From Georhizobium profundi (GTDB taxonomy: Bacteria > Pseudomonadota > Alphaproteobacteria > Rhizobiales > Rhizobiaceae), in the NCBI RefSeq assembly GCF_003952725.1, contig NZ_CP032509.1, positions 4,292,608 through 4,356,607 on the forward strand: 64,000 nt of DNA, in the 5' to 3' direction. The position numbers and the translations under genes were made by a program. Shown one piece after another: positions 18,898 through 28,241 of this stretch; within the stretch, counting starts at the first letter, position 1; each line of letters opens with the position of its first letter. The notes beneath the pieces are model-generated. The model had not been told where the DNA came from, did no database searches, and saw nothing but the letters and a program-made list of their open reading frames with translations.

Positions 18898-19509
18898 TCA
18901 GCGCTTCAACAGCTGGACGGACGGCGGCACATCGACGAGATCGGCGCGCGGGATGCGCGCCTCGAAACGGACCGATCCACCGGCGGCCAGCCGTTCCGTG
19001 CCCGCGATCACATCGGCCAGCGCAAAGCTGTCACCGACATTCACATGCACCTGCGGCAAGCTGACAGCGCGATCCCCACCGTTTTCGACGCGGCCGGTGA
19101 TGAAGAGGACATCGCCGAGGCGCGTGGCCACAATATGGGAATTGACGTCCGTCACCTGAATCTGCGGGCCATAGCCGGTGAGCTTCGCCAGTGCATGACC
19201 ACCGGATATCCAGAAGGTGGCGGCAGACAGCAGAATGAGCGCGGCCCAGAAGGCGGCATCGCTGCGTCCGCGCCGCTTCGGGGCAGCCGACAAGTCAACG
19301 CTCGGCGACGCTGCGGTGGCACGGGCGACTTCTCGGAAGCGGACGGTCGTGTCGGCAACCGAATCAATGTCGATGAATTCCGCGTCAACCACGCGCGAAT
19401 CGCCGATCAGGACACCGCGAGGCGCCTGTCGGGTAAAATTCTGAGGCGGGATCACATCGATCGACATCGAAGATGTTGCCTTGCTCTTAGCCGTTTGCCG
19501 TCCAAACAT
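18898..19509 (-). CDS. Single-pass membrane protein divergent from ftsE, DUF3426-like C terminus
   Basis: A 203-residue protein with one transmembrane helix (about residues 90-110, AAFWAALILLSAATFW) and a C-terminal domain of about 90 residues with the pattern VLFITGRVENGGDRAVSLPQVHV and LAAGGSVRFEARI, similar to DUF3426-type domains. In many alphaproteobacteria the gene divergent from ftsE encodes an MJ0042-type zinc ribbon followed by this architecture; here no CxxC pair exists in the N-terminal part. Either the start is mis-set or the ribbon has been lost. I could not find a convincing in-frame upstream extension. Function unknown. Confidence 0.7.
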   Translation of the reverse strand: MFGRQTAKSKATSSMSIDVIPPQNFTRQAPRGVLIGDSRVVDAEFIDIDSVADTTVRFREVARATAASPSVDLSAAPKRRGRSDAAFWAALILLSAATFWISGGHALAKLTGYGPQIQVTDVNSHIVATRLGDVLFITGRVENGGDRAVSLPQVHVNVGDSFALADVIAGTERLAAGGSVRFEARIPRADLVDVPPSVQLLKR

Positions 19510-19619
19510 CGGACACTCCCTAAGGACCGGACATGGTCGCCCTGCCGCGATGTCCGGGCATCAGTGCCCAGGGCCGCGGCTATCGGGGAAAACAGTTGGC
19601 AAATCGTGAAGCAGACTGG

Positions 19620-19634
19620 TTAACTTTTGCCTAA
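19620..19634 (+). promoter_or_regulatory. CtrA-like box upstream of ftsEX
   Basis: TTAA at 19620-19623 and CTAA at 19631-19634 are separated by exactly 7 bases, one mismatch from the TTAA-N7-TTAA consensus of the cell-cycle regulator CtrA. It lies about 100 bases upstream of ftsE, and a GANTC (CcrM) methylation site, GAATC, lies at 19709-19713. Both elements are short and can occur by chance; support comes only from position beside cell-division genes. Confidence 0.35.
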
Positions 19635-19736
19635 CATCCGAGCCAACGTCATGCGAATTGCAGCGAAGCGCATATCGCGATAACCCTCCGCACACGCAAT
19701 CATCACCTGAATCGGCGTGATTGAGGATAGCAGGCA

Positions 19737-20396
19737 TTGATTCGATTTGAAAATGTCGGACTTCGCTACGGCATGGGTCCGGAAATCCTGCGCGACCTGA
19801 CCTTCGACATTCCGAAGCGGTCGTTCCAGTTCCTGACGGGGCCTTCGGGCGCCGGCAAGACGACGTTGTTGCGCCTGTTGTTCATGTCCCTGCAGCCGAC
19901 GCGCGGGCTGATCAACGTCTTCAATCGGGACATCGCGACAATCCCACGCGACGAACTGCCGCTTCTGCGGCGGCGAATCGGAATCGTCTTCCAGGACTTC
20001 CGCCTGCTCGATCATCTGACGACCTTCGAGAATGTCGCTTTGCCGCTCAGAGTGCGCGGCAAGGAGGAATCCAGCTATCGGCGCGATGTGCTGGAGCTTC
20101 TGAATTGGGTCGGCCTTGGCGATAGGATCAATGTTCTTCCGGCGGTGCTGTCGGGCGGCGAGAAGCAGCGCGTGGCAATCGCGCGCGCCATCATCGACCA
20201 GCCGCAGCTTCTGCTCGCCGACGAGCCGACGGGCAACGTCGACCCTCCGATGGCCTTGCGGCTGCTGCGCCTCTTCATGGAACTCAACCGGCTCGGCACG
20301 GCCGTCGTCATCGCAACCCACGACCTGTCGCTGATGGAGCAGGTGGACGCACGCCGCATGATCCTGTCGGAAGGGCGGCTCGACATCTATGACTGA
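19737..20396 (+). CDS. ftsE: Cell-division ATP-binding protein FtsE
   Basis: A 219-residue ABC ATPase. Walker A is GPSGAGKTTLL, the Q-loop is VFQDFRLL, the signature is LSGGEKQRVAIARAI, Walker B is LLLADEPTGNVD and the H-loop is ATHD. FtsE pairs with FtsX to control peptidoglycan hydrolases at the septum. The start is a TTG at 19737 (MIRFENVGLRYG), which gives the standard FtsE N terminus. It overlaps ftsX by 8 bases, consistent with translational coupling. Confidence 0.95.
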   Translation: MIRFENVGLRYGMGPEILRDLTFDIPKRSFQFLTGPSGAGKTTLLRLLFMSLQPTRGLINVFNRDIATIPRDELPLLRRRIGIVFQDFRLLDHLTTFENVALPLRVRGKEESSYRRDVLELLNWVGLGDRINVLPAVLSGGEKQRVAIARAIIDQPQLLLADEPTGNVDPPMALRLLRLFMELNRLGTAVVIATHDLSLMEQVDARRMILSEGRLDIYD

Positions 20397-21408
20397 GCGC
20401 ACGCGCAAACCAGCGCCGGCCCGCCCAGCCAGGCCGGACCCTGAGCGGGAGAAGCAGCCGCCGAAGCCGCAGCTTCAGGTGCGCCCTATGGCACCGATCG
20501 TGCCGCCGGCCAATGTTTCGGCCAACGCGCTTTCCGTCGTGATCGCGATCATGGCGTTTCTCGCCTGCCTGACGCTCGGCGCGGTCTCCATGGTGTCGGA
20601 TTCCGCGTCCAGCTGGCAAAGCCAGATTTCGCGTGAGATCACCATCCAGATCAAGCCGGAAGATGGCCTGGACATGCAGGCCGCGCTCGAACGTGCGCGC
20701 GACACCGCGCTTTCGATCGCCGGCGCCAGCTCCGCATCGATCGTGGGCGACACGGAAACGGCACGGCTGCTGGAGCCTTGGCTCGGGCAGAATGCAGATC
20801 TCGATGAACTGCCTGTGCCGCGCCTCGTCATCGTGACGATCGACGAGAACAACCCGCCGGACTTCACCGCCATGCGCGCGCGGCTTGCCGAAACGGTGCC
20901 GGAAGCGTTTCTCGATGATCATCGCACCTGGGTCGACAGGCTCGTCGCCATGGCGCGCACCACCGTGATCATCGGCATCTTCGTGCTCAGCCTCGTCTTC
21001 ACCGCGACGGTGCTGACGGTGATCTTTGCCACGCGCGGTGCGCTGACAGGCAACCGGCACATCGTCGAGGTGCTGCATTTCGTCGGAGCCGAAGCTCCTT
21101 TCGTCGCCCGGCAATTCCAGAATCATTTTCTCCTGATCGGGATCAAAGGAGCCGTTGCCGGCGGCATCGCGGCTGCGCTCACCTTCGCCGCGGCCAATGT
21201 GTGGACCGGATTTGCCGCTGCCACACCGGAAAGCGATCAGGCCATGGCGCTCTTCGGCGCATTCAAAATCGGCTTGCGTGGCTATCTTGGGATTTTGGCG
21301 ATCATCGCCGTCATCGGCCTTTTGACGGCGCTGACTACGCGGCTCACCGTCATCCGAACGATCCGCGAAATCGATGTCGTGCGCTCCGATCCATCGAGGA
21401 TGGAATAG
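20389..21408 (+). CDS. ftsX: Cell-division permease-like protein FtsX
   Basis: A 339-residue membrane protein with the FtsX layout: a cytoplasmic Pro/Arg-rich N terminus, TM1 (about residues 45-68), an extracytoplasmic domain (about 75-185), and three further TM helices (about 190-220, 240-265 and 290-315). The C terminus reads LTTRLTVIRTIREIDV, as expected. It starts inside the ftsE stop region (8-base overlap) and forms the FtsEX complex with it. The ydcF and plsC genes follow in the order usual for rhizobia. Confidence 0.93.
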   Translation: MTERTRKPAPARPARPDPEREKQPPKPQLQVRPMAPIVPPANVSANALSVVIAIMAFLACLTLGAVSMVSDSASSWQSQISREITIQIKPEDGLDMQAALERARDTALSIAGASSASIVGDTETARLLEPWLGQNADLDELPVPRLVIVTIDENNPPDFTAMRARLAETVPEAFLDDHRTWVDRLVAMARTTVIIGIFVLSLVFTATVLTVIFATRGALTGNRHIVEVLHFVGAEAPFVARQFQNHFLLIGIKGAVAGGIAAALTFAAANVWTGFAAATPESDQAMALFGAFKIGLRGYLGILAIIAVIGLLTALTTRLTVIRTIREIDVVRSDPSRME

Positions 21409-21495
21409 GCGTCTTGTGCGGTTTCCGACACGATCGGTGTCAAACTTCGCTTTCGCGTCTAGCCCTTGCCCCAATCTGCGGATAATTCTTTGATC

Positions 21496-22278
21496 ATGGT
21501 GGAAGTGTCGACGAATGGGACGACGCCTCCCGCACACGATACGGCGCCACCCAGGGACCACCCTCAGGAGACACCGGTTCGCGCAAGGGGCAAGGCGGAC
21601 AGATGGGCACGGCGGTCGGTATCGCTCGTGCTTTTCGTCCTTTTTGCCGTTGCGGTGCTCTCCATCGGCGGCTTTCTGCAGTTCGCGGAACAGGTCGCGT
21701 CCCTCCGGCCGCCCGAGCAGATCGATTCGACCGACGCGATCGTGGTTCTGACCGGCGGATCCCAGCGCATCGATCACGGCGTGTCGCTTTTCAACGGTGG
21801 CGTCGGCAAGCGCATGTTGATCTCCGGCGTCAATCCGCGAACGAGCGGTGCGACGCTGAAGAACATGACGGCAGGATCGGACGAGCTTTTCGATTGCTGC
21901 GTCGACATCGGCTACGACGCGATCGACACGATCGGCAACGCCAACGAGACCGCTCGCTGGATTGCGGAACACGGCTTTTCCCGCGTTCTCATCGTGACCA
22001 GCAACTACCATGTGCCGCGCAGCCTTCTGGAGCTGCGGCGTGCCGACCCCAAGACTGCCTTCGACGTCTATCCCGTGACGCTCGCCGATCTGCGCGGCGA
22101 GGACTGGCTCTTTAAGCCCGAAGTGATGCGGGTGATGATCAGCGAATACGCCAAATATGCGTGGGCATGGGTACGCGCCACGGCCGGCACCAAGACAGCG
22201 ACCGGCCTTCGTACCGACCAGGCGGGCGCCGATCTCTCGAAGGACGGCATCGTCAGCGCCGGTGCAGCGGCTCACTGA
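21496..22278 (+). CDS. YdcF family (DUF218) membrane protein
   Basis: A 260-residue protein with a polar N terminus, one transmembrane helix (about residues 42-62) and a DUF218/YdcF domain starting at IVVLTGGSQRIDHGVSLF. It also shows the conserved NANETARWIAEHGFSRVLIVTSNYHVPRS. Related proteins (SanA, ElyC) affect envelope integrity; the biochemical activity is unclear. The ATG at 21496 was chosen; a TTG at 21466 would add 10 residues. Location between ftsX and plsC fits an envelope role. Confidence 0.85.
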   Translation: MVEVSTNGTTPPAHDTAPPRDHPQETPVRARGKADRWARRSVSLVLFVLFAVAVLSIGGFLQFAEQVASLRPPEQIDSTDAIVVLTGGSQRIDHGVSLFNGGVGKRMLISGVNPRTSGATLKNMTAGSDELFDCCVDIGYDAIDTIGNANETARWIAEHGFSRVLIVTSNYHVPRSLLELRRADPKTAFDVYPVTLADLRGEDWLFKPEVMRVMISEYAKYAWAWVRATAGTKTATGLRTDQAGADLSKDGIVSAGAAAH

Positions 22279-22370
22279 CACTGCGCATCTTTGGTAGGCG
22301 CAGGCGACCTCATGGTGTAGATGGCCATGAACCTCGTCGACTGCTCTCGTGAGAAAGACCCTCGCCCGGC

Positions 22371-23204
22371 ATGATTGTCCTGCGCTCCGTCCTCTTCAAC
22401 ACCGCCTTCTATCTCAATCTCATCCTGCGCATGATCGTGCTGTCGCCCTATTATTTCCTGGCGTCGCACAAGAACGCCTGGTCGGTGCCGAAGAACTGGG
22501 TGCGGTCCAACCACTGGCTCTTGGAAAAGATCGTCGGCACGCGCTTCACCATCGAGGGTCTGGAGAACATCCCGGACGGCGGCTACATTCTCGCGCCGAA
22601 GCACCAGTCGTTCTGGGATGCCTATGCGCTGCTGCCCTGGGTGCGTGATGCCGTCTACATCCTGAAGCGCGAGCTGATGTGGATCCCGCTCTTCGGCTGG
22701 TATGTCGGCAAGATGCGGATGATACCGGTCAATCGCGGCGCGCGCGGCAAGGTCATGGCGGCCGTTCTCGACCGGACGCGCGAGGAGATGGCCAAGGGCC
22801 GGCAGCTGATCATTTACCCCGAGGGCACACGCCGGCCGCCCGGCGCCGAGCCCGACTACAAATACGGCATTGCGCGCCTCTACGGCAGCGTCGGCGTTCC
22901 GGTCGTGCCAGTTGTCATGCACCCGGGCCTTTTCTGGCCGCGCCGCAAGTTTCTGCGCTTTTCAGGCCATTTCAAGGTGCGCATCCTGCCGCCGATCCCA
23001 CCCGGGCTCGATCCCGACGTGTTTCTGCAAAAGCTTATCGACGTGATGGAGACGGAAAGCGACCGGCTGCTCGTGGAGACGATCGAGGCGAACCCGCATC
23101 TGCCGCTGCCGCCCACCGCAGCCAAGCGTTATCTGGAGCTAACGTCCGGAGCGCCTGCGCCATCGTCGCTGCCGCCCATGCCGCCTTCCGGATCGGCGAT
23201 CTGA
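22371..23204 (+). CDS. plsC: 1-acyl-sn-glycerol-3-phosphate acyltransferase
   Basis: A 277-residue lysophosphatidate acyltransferase, making phosphatidic acid at the inner membrane. The acyltransferase HX4D motif is APKHQSFWD (about residues 77-85), the second motif is around MIPVNRGARGK, and the third is IYPEGTRRPPG. A hydrophobic N-terminal segment anchors the protein. The last 76 bases, encoding a Pro/Ser-rich tail (APAPSSLPPMPPSGSAI), overlap the 3' end of the convergent ChaC-like gene. Confidence 0.93.
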   Translation: MIVLRSVLFNTAFYLNLILRMIVLSPYYFLASHKNAWSVPKNWVRSNHWLLEKIVGTRFTIEGLENIPDGGYILAPKHQSFWDAYALLPWVRDAVYILKRELMWIPLFGWYVGKMRMIPVNRGARGKVMAAVLDRTREEMAKGRQLIIYPEGTRRPPGAEPDYKYGIARLYGSVGVPVVPVVMHPGLFWPRRKFLRFSGHFKVRILPPIPPGLDPDVFLQKLIDVMETESDRLLVETIEANPHLPLPPTAAKRYLELTSGAPAPSSLPPMPPSGSAI

Positions 23205-23707
23205 CGGGCTACCTGCTCGAGCCAGTGATCGGAAATCTGCATTTGCCGCAGATGGTTCACGGTGTTGATCACGTAATCCTCGTTGGGCCCGGACTGGCCA
23301 ACGGCGCCACGGACGATCGACGCCGCCTCGCCGGACGACAGATCACCCGCATATTGCACATGGGCGCGGTCGACCACATAGGCGACCGCATGAACGCGCC
23401 GGCCGGAGCGCAGTTCGATCGGCACACGGCGCTCCTTGTAGACGTGGGTCACGAGTTCGCGTGAGCGCAGATAATCGAGCACCTGGTCGGTCTTCTCTCC
23501 GGCAACGGAAAAGGCGATCCCGCGGCAAGACCCGCCGCGGTCGAGACCGAGCACGAGACCCGGCCGCTCGGGCGTTCCCCGATGCACATGGGATTTCACG
23601 CAGAGTGCGCGATGGTAACCGAAGAGACGCGCATGGCTTGCGTCGATAAAGTCGAAGCCCGGCCTCCACATCAGCGAGCCGTAGCCAAACACCCAAAATT
23701 CGTCCAT
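23129..23707 (-). CDS. Gamma-glutamylcyclotransferase, ChaC-like
   Basis: A 192-residue protein of the ChaC/gamma-glutamylcyclotransferase fold, which releases 5-oxoproline from gamma-glutamyl compounds such as glutathione. The N-terminal substrate loop VFGYGSLMWRPGFDF is at residues 6-20, followed by YHRALCVKSHVHRGTPERPGL and a GLDRGGSCRGIAF segment. The start at 23707 (MDEFWVFGYGS) is fixed by that motif; the frame upstream is not protein-like. It overlaps plsC by 76 bases tail to tail, and starts 51 bases from the divergent DUF2125 gene. Confidence 0.88.
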   Translation of the reverse strand: MDEFWVFGYGSLMWRPGFDFIDASHARLFGYHRALCVKSHVHRGTPERPGLVLGLDRGGSCRGIAFSVAGEKTDQVLDYLRSRELVTHVYKERRVPIELRSGRRVHAVAYVVDRAHVQYAGDLSSGEAASIVRGAVGQSGPNEDYVINTVNHLRQMQISDHWLEQVARQIADPEGGMGGSDDGAGAPDVSSR

Positions 23708-23757
23708 ATCGCCGCCGAAGGCTTCCTTTTGAAAAAACGCGAGAATTGGAGATAGGT

Positions 23758-24762
23758 GTGGAGAGGTCAAGCGCCAAGCGCGGGATGCGTCCGTCCACGA
23801 AGATCGTTCTGCTCGCGATGTTCGCAGTCGTCGGCGTCGGCATCTATTCGGCCGGCTGGTACTATCTCGCAGGTCAGCTCGCAGCACGCGTCGAAGGCCT
23901 TATCGCCAGCCTTTCCGATGATGGCGTTTCGCTGGAATGCGACAATCTCGACGTGCGCGGTTATCCGTTCCGGCTCGGCGTCTTCTGCGACGGCATCAGC
24001 GCTTCCGATCCGAGCAATGGCGACCTCAGCGTGACGACGGCCGCATTCCGCTCCGCTGCTCAGATCTACCGGCCAAATCACGTGGTGTCCGAACTCGAGG
24101 CGCCCGTGCGCGCCGTTCTCGCCAACGGTGCGAGTCTTGCGCTCGACTGGCAGGCGCTGCAATCGAGCACCGTCTTTGGAACCTCCGGCCTGTCACGCGC
24201 ATCCCTGCAGGGTAACGCCGTGGTCGCGCAGATCGAGGGTGGTGCAATCGATGCGACCGCCAACACGCTGCAGCTTCATACGCGGCGAAATGGCGAAGAT
24301 CTCGAATTGGCATTCATGCTGGAAGGCGCGCGTCTCGGCGGGCTTGTCGCGCCTGCGAACCTGCCCTCCTTCGACGTCGTCGCCGAAGCGATCTTCAGCA
24401 ACGGGGCGGACTTCCTCGCCGGCCGGCGATTGGCAAGCGAAGAACTGCGTGGCACATCCGGTCGGTTGACCAACGCGACAGCGGCCATCGACGGCGGCGG
24501 GCGCGCGGTGCTCAACGGTCCTTTCGAGATCGCAGAGAATGGGCTGATCAGCGGCGCGTTCGATCTGAGGATCGAGCGGCTGTCGGACTGGCAGGCGCTG
24601 ATCGCCGCTCAGATGCCGGGTGCCGAAGGCACGATCGAAACCGCAACGGGCTTCCTGCGTGCCTTCGGCGGCGGCGGCGACACCGTCAGCGTCACGCTTC
24701 AGGTGAGCGACGGGCGGGTGGCCCTCGGCATTATTTCGATCGGCCGCATCCCGCCCATCTGA
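23758..24762 (+). CDS. DUF2125 domain-containing protein
   Basis: A 334-residue protein with one N-terminal membrane anchor or uncleaved signal (about residues 13-35, KIVLLAMFAVVGVGIYSAGWYYLA) and a large extracytoplasmic domain typical of DUF2125, including LECDNLDVRGYPFRLGVFCDG and DWQALIAAQMPGAEGTI. Function unknown; it is common in Hyphomicrobiales. I prefer the GTG at 23758, six bases after GGAGA; a TTG at 23746 is the alternative and would add four residues. Confidence 0.85.
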   Translation: MERSSAKRGMRPSTKIVLLAMFAVVGVGIYSAGWYYLAGQLAARVEGLIASLSDDGVSLECDNLDVRGYPFRLGVFCDGISASDPSNGDLSVTTAAFRSAAQIYRPNHVVSELEAPVRAVLANGASLALDWQALQSSTVFGTSGLSRASLQGNAVVAQIEGGAIDATANTLQLHTRRNGEDLELAFMLEGARLGGLVAPANLPSFDVVAEAIFSNGADFLAGRRLASEELRGTSGRLTNATAAIDGGGRAVLNGPFEIAENGLISGAFDLRIERLSDWQALIAAQMPGAEGTIETATGFLRAFGGGGDTVSVTLQVSDGRVALGIISIGRIPPI

Positions 24763-24793
24763 CCCTTTCGAAATTCCGCTGTTTTTGGAAACG

Positions 24794-25738
24794 CTATTCG
24801 CCCGGCAGACGGGTCGCCTGGCGTCCGAAATCCACGGCATCCACGTCCTGGCCAGCCTCGACGATCGATCGGCGCACGGCACGCGTGCGGCTGAACAGAT
24901 CGAACAGCTTGTCGCCATCGCCCCACCGGATCGCCCGCTGCAGCGATGCAAGATCCTCAGAAAAGCGCGACAGCATTTCCAGGATCGCATCGCGATTGTG
25001 CAGGCAGACGTCGCGCCACATGGTTGGATCGGACGCAGCAAGACGCGTGAAGTCGCGGAAACCAGACGCGGAATACTTGATGACCTCGGACTTCGTCACC
25101 GCCTCCAGATCATCGGCCGTGCCGACGATGTTGTAGGCGATGATGTGCGGCAGGTGGGACACTATGGCGAGCACCATGTCGTGATGGGCTGGATCCATGG
25201 CTTCGACGGTGGAGCCACAAGCCTGCCAGAAGCGCGTGAGCCGCTCGAGCGCGTCCGGATCGGTGCCTTCGAGCGGCGTCAGGATGCACCAGCGGCCTTC
25301 GAACAGCTCCGCAAAGCCGGCCGAGGGACCGGAGCGTTCGGTGCCGGCGATCGGATGGCCGGGGATGAAGTGAACGCCCACCGGCATATGCGGGCGCATC
25401 TGCTCGATGACCGACGCCTTGGTCGAGCCGACATCGGTGACGATTGCGCCCGGTTTCAGATGGGCCGCGATGTCTTCGGCGACTGCGGCAGACGAGCCGA
25501 CCGGGACGGAGACGATGACGAGATCGGCGTCGGCGACCGCTTCGGCATTCGAGGTCGTGTAGCTGTCGCCAAGACCGAGAGCCTGTGCGTCGCTCAGCGT
25601 TTCGGCCGAGCGCGTCGCGACCACGATATGATCGGCAAGGTCATTGCGGCGGATCACGCGTGCGAGCGAGGAGCCGATCAGGCCGATGCCGATCAGCGCG
25701 ATTTTTTCGAACTTCGTATGTTCCATTGTCTCATTCAA
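24794..25738 (-). CDS. tyrC: Prephenate/arogenate dehydrogenase
   Basis: A 314-residue NAD(P)-dependent dehydrogenase of the TyrA family, acting in tyrosine synthesis. The Rossmann motif IGIGLIGSSLARVI is near the N terminus. Substrate and catalytic residues lie in TDVGSTKASVI, HFIPGHPIAGTERSGP and IVSHLPHIIAYN, and the helical dimerisation domain follows. The symbol tyrC reflects rhizobial naming for the cyclohexadienyl type; whether prephenate or arogenate is preferred cannot be read. It lies 45 bases downstream of hisC in the same direction, an arrangement common in rhizobia. Confidence 0.9.
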   Translation of the reverse strand: MNETMEHTKFEKIALIGIGLIGSSLARVIRRNDLADHIVVATRSAETLSDAQALGLGDSYTTSNAEAVADADLVIVSVPVGSSAAVAEDIAAHLKPGAIVTDVGSTKASVIEQMRPHMPVGVHFIPGHPIAGTERSGPSAGFAELFEGRWCILTPLEGTDPDALERLTRFWQACGSTVEAMDPAHHDMVLAIVSHLPHIIAYNIVGTADDLEAVTKSEVIKYSASGFRDFTRLAASDPTMWRDVCLHNRDAILEMLSRFSEDLASLQRAIRWGDGDKLFDLFSRTRAVRRSIVEAGQDVDAVDFGRQATRLPGE

Positions 25739-25783
25739 TTCCGCGTCGTCGCGGCGTGACGCTTGCGCGCGCCGGGCGAGACG

Positions 25784-26890
25784 CTATCTCAGAAATTCCT
25801 TCAGGGCGTTGAGAACGCCCTCGTTGGCTTCGGCGCTTCCGATGGTCATACGCAGCGCATCTGGGAGGCCGTAGCCCGCGACGCGCCTGAGAATATAACC
25901 ACGCGCCGTCAGATAGGCGTCTGCCGCTTCCGCCGTGTGCGCGCCGTCCTTCGGGAAATGGATCAGCACGAAGTTACCGACCGAAGGTGTGACCTCGAGG
26001 CCAAGCTCGGTCAGCGCATCGCTCACGCGGCGCAGCCATTCGTCATTGTGGGCGATGGCCCGATCGACCAACGCGCGGTCGCGGATCGCCGCCGCACCGG
26101 CAGCGATCGCCGCGGCATTGACGTTGAACGGGCCACGCACCCGGTTGACCGCATCGACGATCGCAGCCGGCGCGTACATCCAGCCGATGCGCAGCGCAGC
26201 CAGGCCATAGATCTTCGAAAAGGTGCGCGTCATCACGACATTGCGGTTGGCCGACACGAGCTCGATGCCGGATTCGTAATCATTGCGGCGCACATATTCC
26301 GCATAGGCCGCGTCCAGAACCAAAACGACGTGTGGCGGCAGCCCGGCATGCAGGCGGCGCACCTCGTCGGCCGGCATGTAGGTGCCGGTCGGGTTGTTGG
26401 GATTGGCCAGGAACACGATCTTGGTGCGTTCGGTCACGCGTTCGAGGATCGCATCCACATCAGCCTTGAGCCCGGTTTCGGGCGCGATCACGGGCGTGGC
26501 GCCTGCCGCCATGATCTGAATCTTGTAAACCAGGAAGCCGTGCTCGGTGAAAATGCCTTCGTCGCCGGCCCCGAGATAGGTCTGGCAGAGCAGGCCGAGC
26601 AGTTCGTCGGAGCCGTTGCTGCAGAGGATGTTGGCCGTGTTCAGGCCGTGAACTTCGGCAATGGCATCGCGCAGCTTCGTCGCCGAGCCGTCCGGATAGA
26701 TTTCCAGATGCTGCAGCACGTTTTCCAACGCCTCGCGCACCTTCGGGCTCGGTCCGAGCGGCGTCTCGTTGGACGACAGCTTGTAGACCTTCGCCACGCC
26801 CGGCGCGCTCTCCTTGCCCGGCACATAGGCAGCGATGTCCATCACACCGGGATTCGGGATCGGGGCATCCTTGGCAAATTGCATGGTCAT
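25784..26890 (-). CDS. hisC: Histidinol-phosphate aminotransferase
   Basis: A 368-residue fold-I PLP aminotransferase. Markers are [48 protein letters not shown] and the PLP lysine in [19 protein letters not shown]. HisC converts imidazole-acetol phosphate to histidinol phosphate; members next to tyrC can also transaminate aromatic amino acids. The start at 26890 ([15 protein letters not shown]) is preferred; the frame runs up to 26989 but that stretch lies across the putative promoter. Confidence 0.93.
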   Translation of the reverse strand: MTMQFAKDAPIPNPGVMDIAAYVPGKESAPGVAKVYKLSSNETPLGPSPKVREALENVLQHLEIYPDGSATKLRDAIAEVHGLNTANILCSNGSDELLGLLCQTYLGAGDEGIFTEHGFLVYKIQIMAAGATPVIAPETGLKADVDAILERVTERTKIVFLANPNNPTGTYMPADEVRRLHAGLPPHVVLVLDAAYAEYVRRNDYESGIELVSANRNVVMTRTFSKIYGLAALRIGWMYAPAAIVDAVNRVRGPFNVNAAAIAAGAAAIRDRALVDRAIAHNDEWLRRVSDALTELGLEVTPSVGNFVLIHFPKDGAHTAEAADAYLTARGYILRRVAGYGLPDALRMTIGSAEANEGVLNALKEFLR

Positions 26891-26932
26891 GGATCTGGCG
26901 CTCAGGTCTTCGAGGGCGATGGAAACCCGGCT

Positions 26933-26961
26933 GCCATAGCTTCCCGCCACGCAAAAGTCGA
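26933..26961 (-). promoter_or_regulatory. Putative hisC-tyrC promoter
   Basis: Read on the minus strand, TCGACT (26961-26956) and TATGGC (26938-26933) are spaced by 17 bases, similar to the rhizobial sigma-70 pattern CTTGAC-N17-CTATAT. Transcription would begin about 35-40 bases before the hisC ATG at 26890, and supports that start over the one at 26989. Confidence 0.4.
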
Positions 26962-26982
26962 GAGCGCCAAGAGCCGCGGGGA

Positions 26983-27011
26983 TTGACACCCGGCCGTTCG
27001 CAACCCTACCT
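26983..27011 (+). promoter_or_regulatory. Putative metX promoter
   Basis: TTGACA at 26983-26988 and CTACCT at 27006-27011 are separated by exactly 17 bases. The expected start point is near 27018, leaving a leader of only about 18-36 bases before metX. This is too short for a SAM-II riboswitch, which often precedes metX/metA in related bacteria. Confidence 0.5.
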
Positions 27012-27035
27012 CACCTCGCCGCGCGACGTGGCGGC

Positions 27036-28241
27036 ATGAGAGATCTGGGACGAATGACCGTGGCCACCGAACCGCTCGAAAGTCTGACGACCAATGCCGG
27101 CTCGGAAGCCGTCAATCCGTCCAGCGACGTGCTGCGGTTCGGCGCCGACAAGCCGCTCCAGCTCGATGCCGGAACGCTGCTTTCGCCCTTCCAGATCGCC
27201 TACCGCACCTACGGCACGCTGAACGCCGACAAGTCGAACGCGATCCTCATCTGCCACGCCCTGACGGGCGACCAGCATTGTGCCAGCACCAATCCGGTGA
27301 CTGGAAAACCCGGCTGGTGGGAAAATCTGATCGGGCCCGGCAAGCCGGTGGATACCGACCGCTTCTTCGTCATCTGCTCCAACGTGATTGGCGGATGCAT
27401 GGGCTCGACGGGGCCGGCATCGCCCAATCCAGCTACGGGAAAACCTTTTGCGCTCGATCTTCCGGTGATCACCATCCGCGACATGGTGCGGGCACAGGCG
27501 ATGCTGGTCGATCATTTCGGCATCGACCAGCTGTTTTCGGTGATCGGCGGCTCGATGGGCGGCATGCAGGTGCTGCAGTGGGCGTCCAGCTATCCGGAGC
27601 GCGTGCACACCGCGATCGCGCTTGCGACCGGTGCGCGGCATACATCGCAAAACATCGCCTTCCATGAAGTCGGCCGCCAGGCGGTCATCGCCGATCCGGA
27701 ATGGCAGCAAGGGCGTTATCTCGAGAAAGGCACGCGGCCGTCGAAAGGCCTCGCCGTCGCGCGCATGGCGGCGCATGTCACCTATCTCTCCGAGGCGGCG
27801 CTGCACCGCAAGTTCGGCCGCAACCTCCAGGACCGCGATGCGCCGAGCTTCGGCTTCGATGCGGATTTCCAGATCGAAAGCTATCTGCGCCACCAGGGGC
27901 TGACCTTCGTCGACCGCTTCGACGCCAATTCCTATCTCTACATGACGCGTGCGATGGACTATTTCGACCTCGCCGCCGACCATGAGGGCCAGCTCGCCGA
28001 AGCATTCCGCGGAACGCGCACGCGCTTCTGCCTCGTGTCGTTCACCAGCGATTGGCTATTTCCCACCTTCGAGAACCGGGCGATCGTGCATGCGCTGAAC
28101 GCCACCGGCGCATCCGTGTCCTTTGTGGAGGTGGAGAGCGACAAAGGTCATGACGCCTTTCTCCTCGACGAACCGGTCATGACGGCGACGATCAACGGCT
28201 TCATCATGTCGGCCGCCAAATCGCGGGGCCTTGCGCAATGA
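27036..28241 (+). CDS. metX: Homoserine O-acetyltransferase
   Basis: A 401-residue alpha/beta-hydrolase-fold acyltransferase that activates homoserine for methionine synthesis (acetyl or succinyl donor not decidable by eye). The nucleophile serine is in [13 protein letters not shown]; the remaining triad is the Asp in SDWLFPT and the His in [25 protein letters not shown] is characteristic of MetX. The start may be 27036 or the ATG at 27054 (MTVATEPLE). It overlaps metW by the four bases ATGA, so the pair is translationally coupled. Confidence 0.93.
   Translation: MRDLGRMTVATEPLESLTTNAGSEAVNPSSDVLRFGADKPLQLDAGTLLSPFQIAYRTYGTLNADKSNAILICHALTGDQHCASTNPVTGKPGWWENLIGPGKPVDTDRFFVICSNVIGGCMGSTGPASPNPATGKPFALDLPVITIRDMVRAQAMLVDHFGIDQLFSVIGGSMGGMQVLQWASSYPERVHTAIALATGARHTSQNIAFHEVGRQAVIADPEWQQGRYLEKGTRPSKGLAVARMAAHVTYLSEAALHRKFGRNLQDRDAPSFGFDADFQIESYLRHQGLTFVDRFDANSYLYMTRAMDYFDLAADHEGQLAEAFRGTRTRFCLVSFTSDWLFPTFENRAIVHALNATGASVSFVEVESDKGHDAFLLDEPVMTATINGFIMSAAKSRGLAQ

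Noticed and set aside
20308..22281. 657-codon open frame on the minus strand
   Set aside because: Antisense to ftsX and ydcF; rich in Arg/His/Asp with no recognisable motif.
26890..27035. SAM-II riboswitch before metX
   Set aside because: No SAM-II-like loop sequences were found, and the best promoter leaves only about 18-36 bases of leader.
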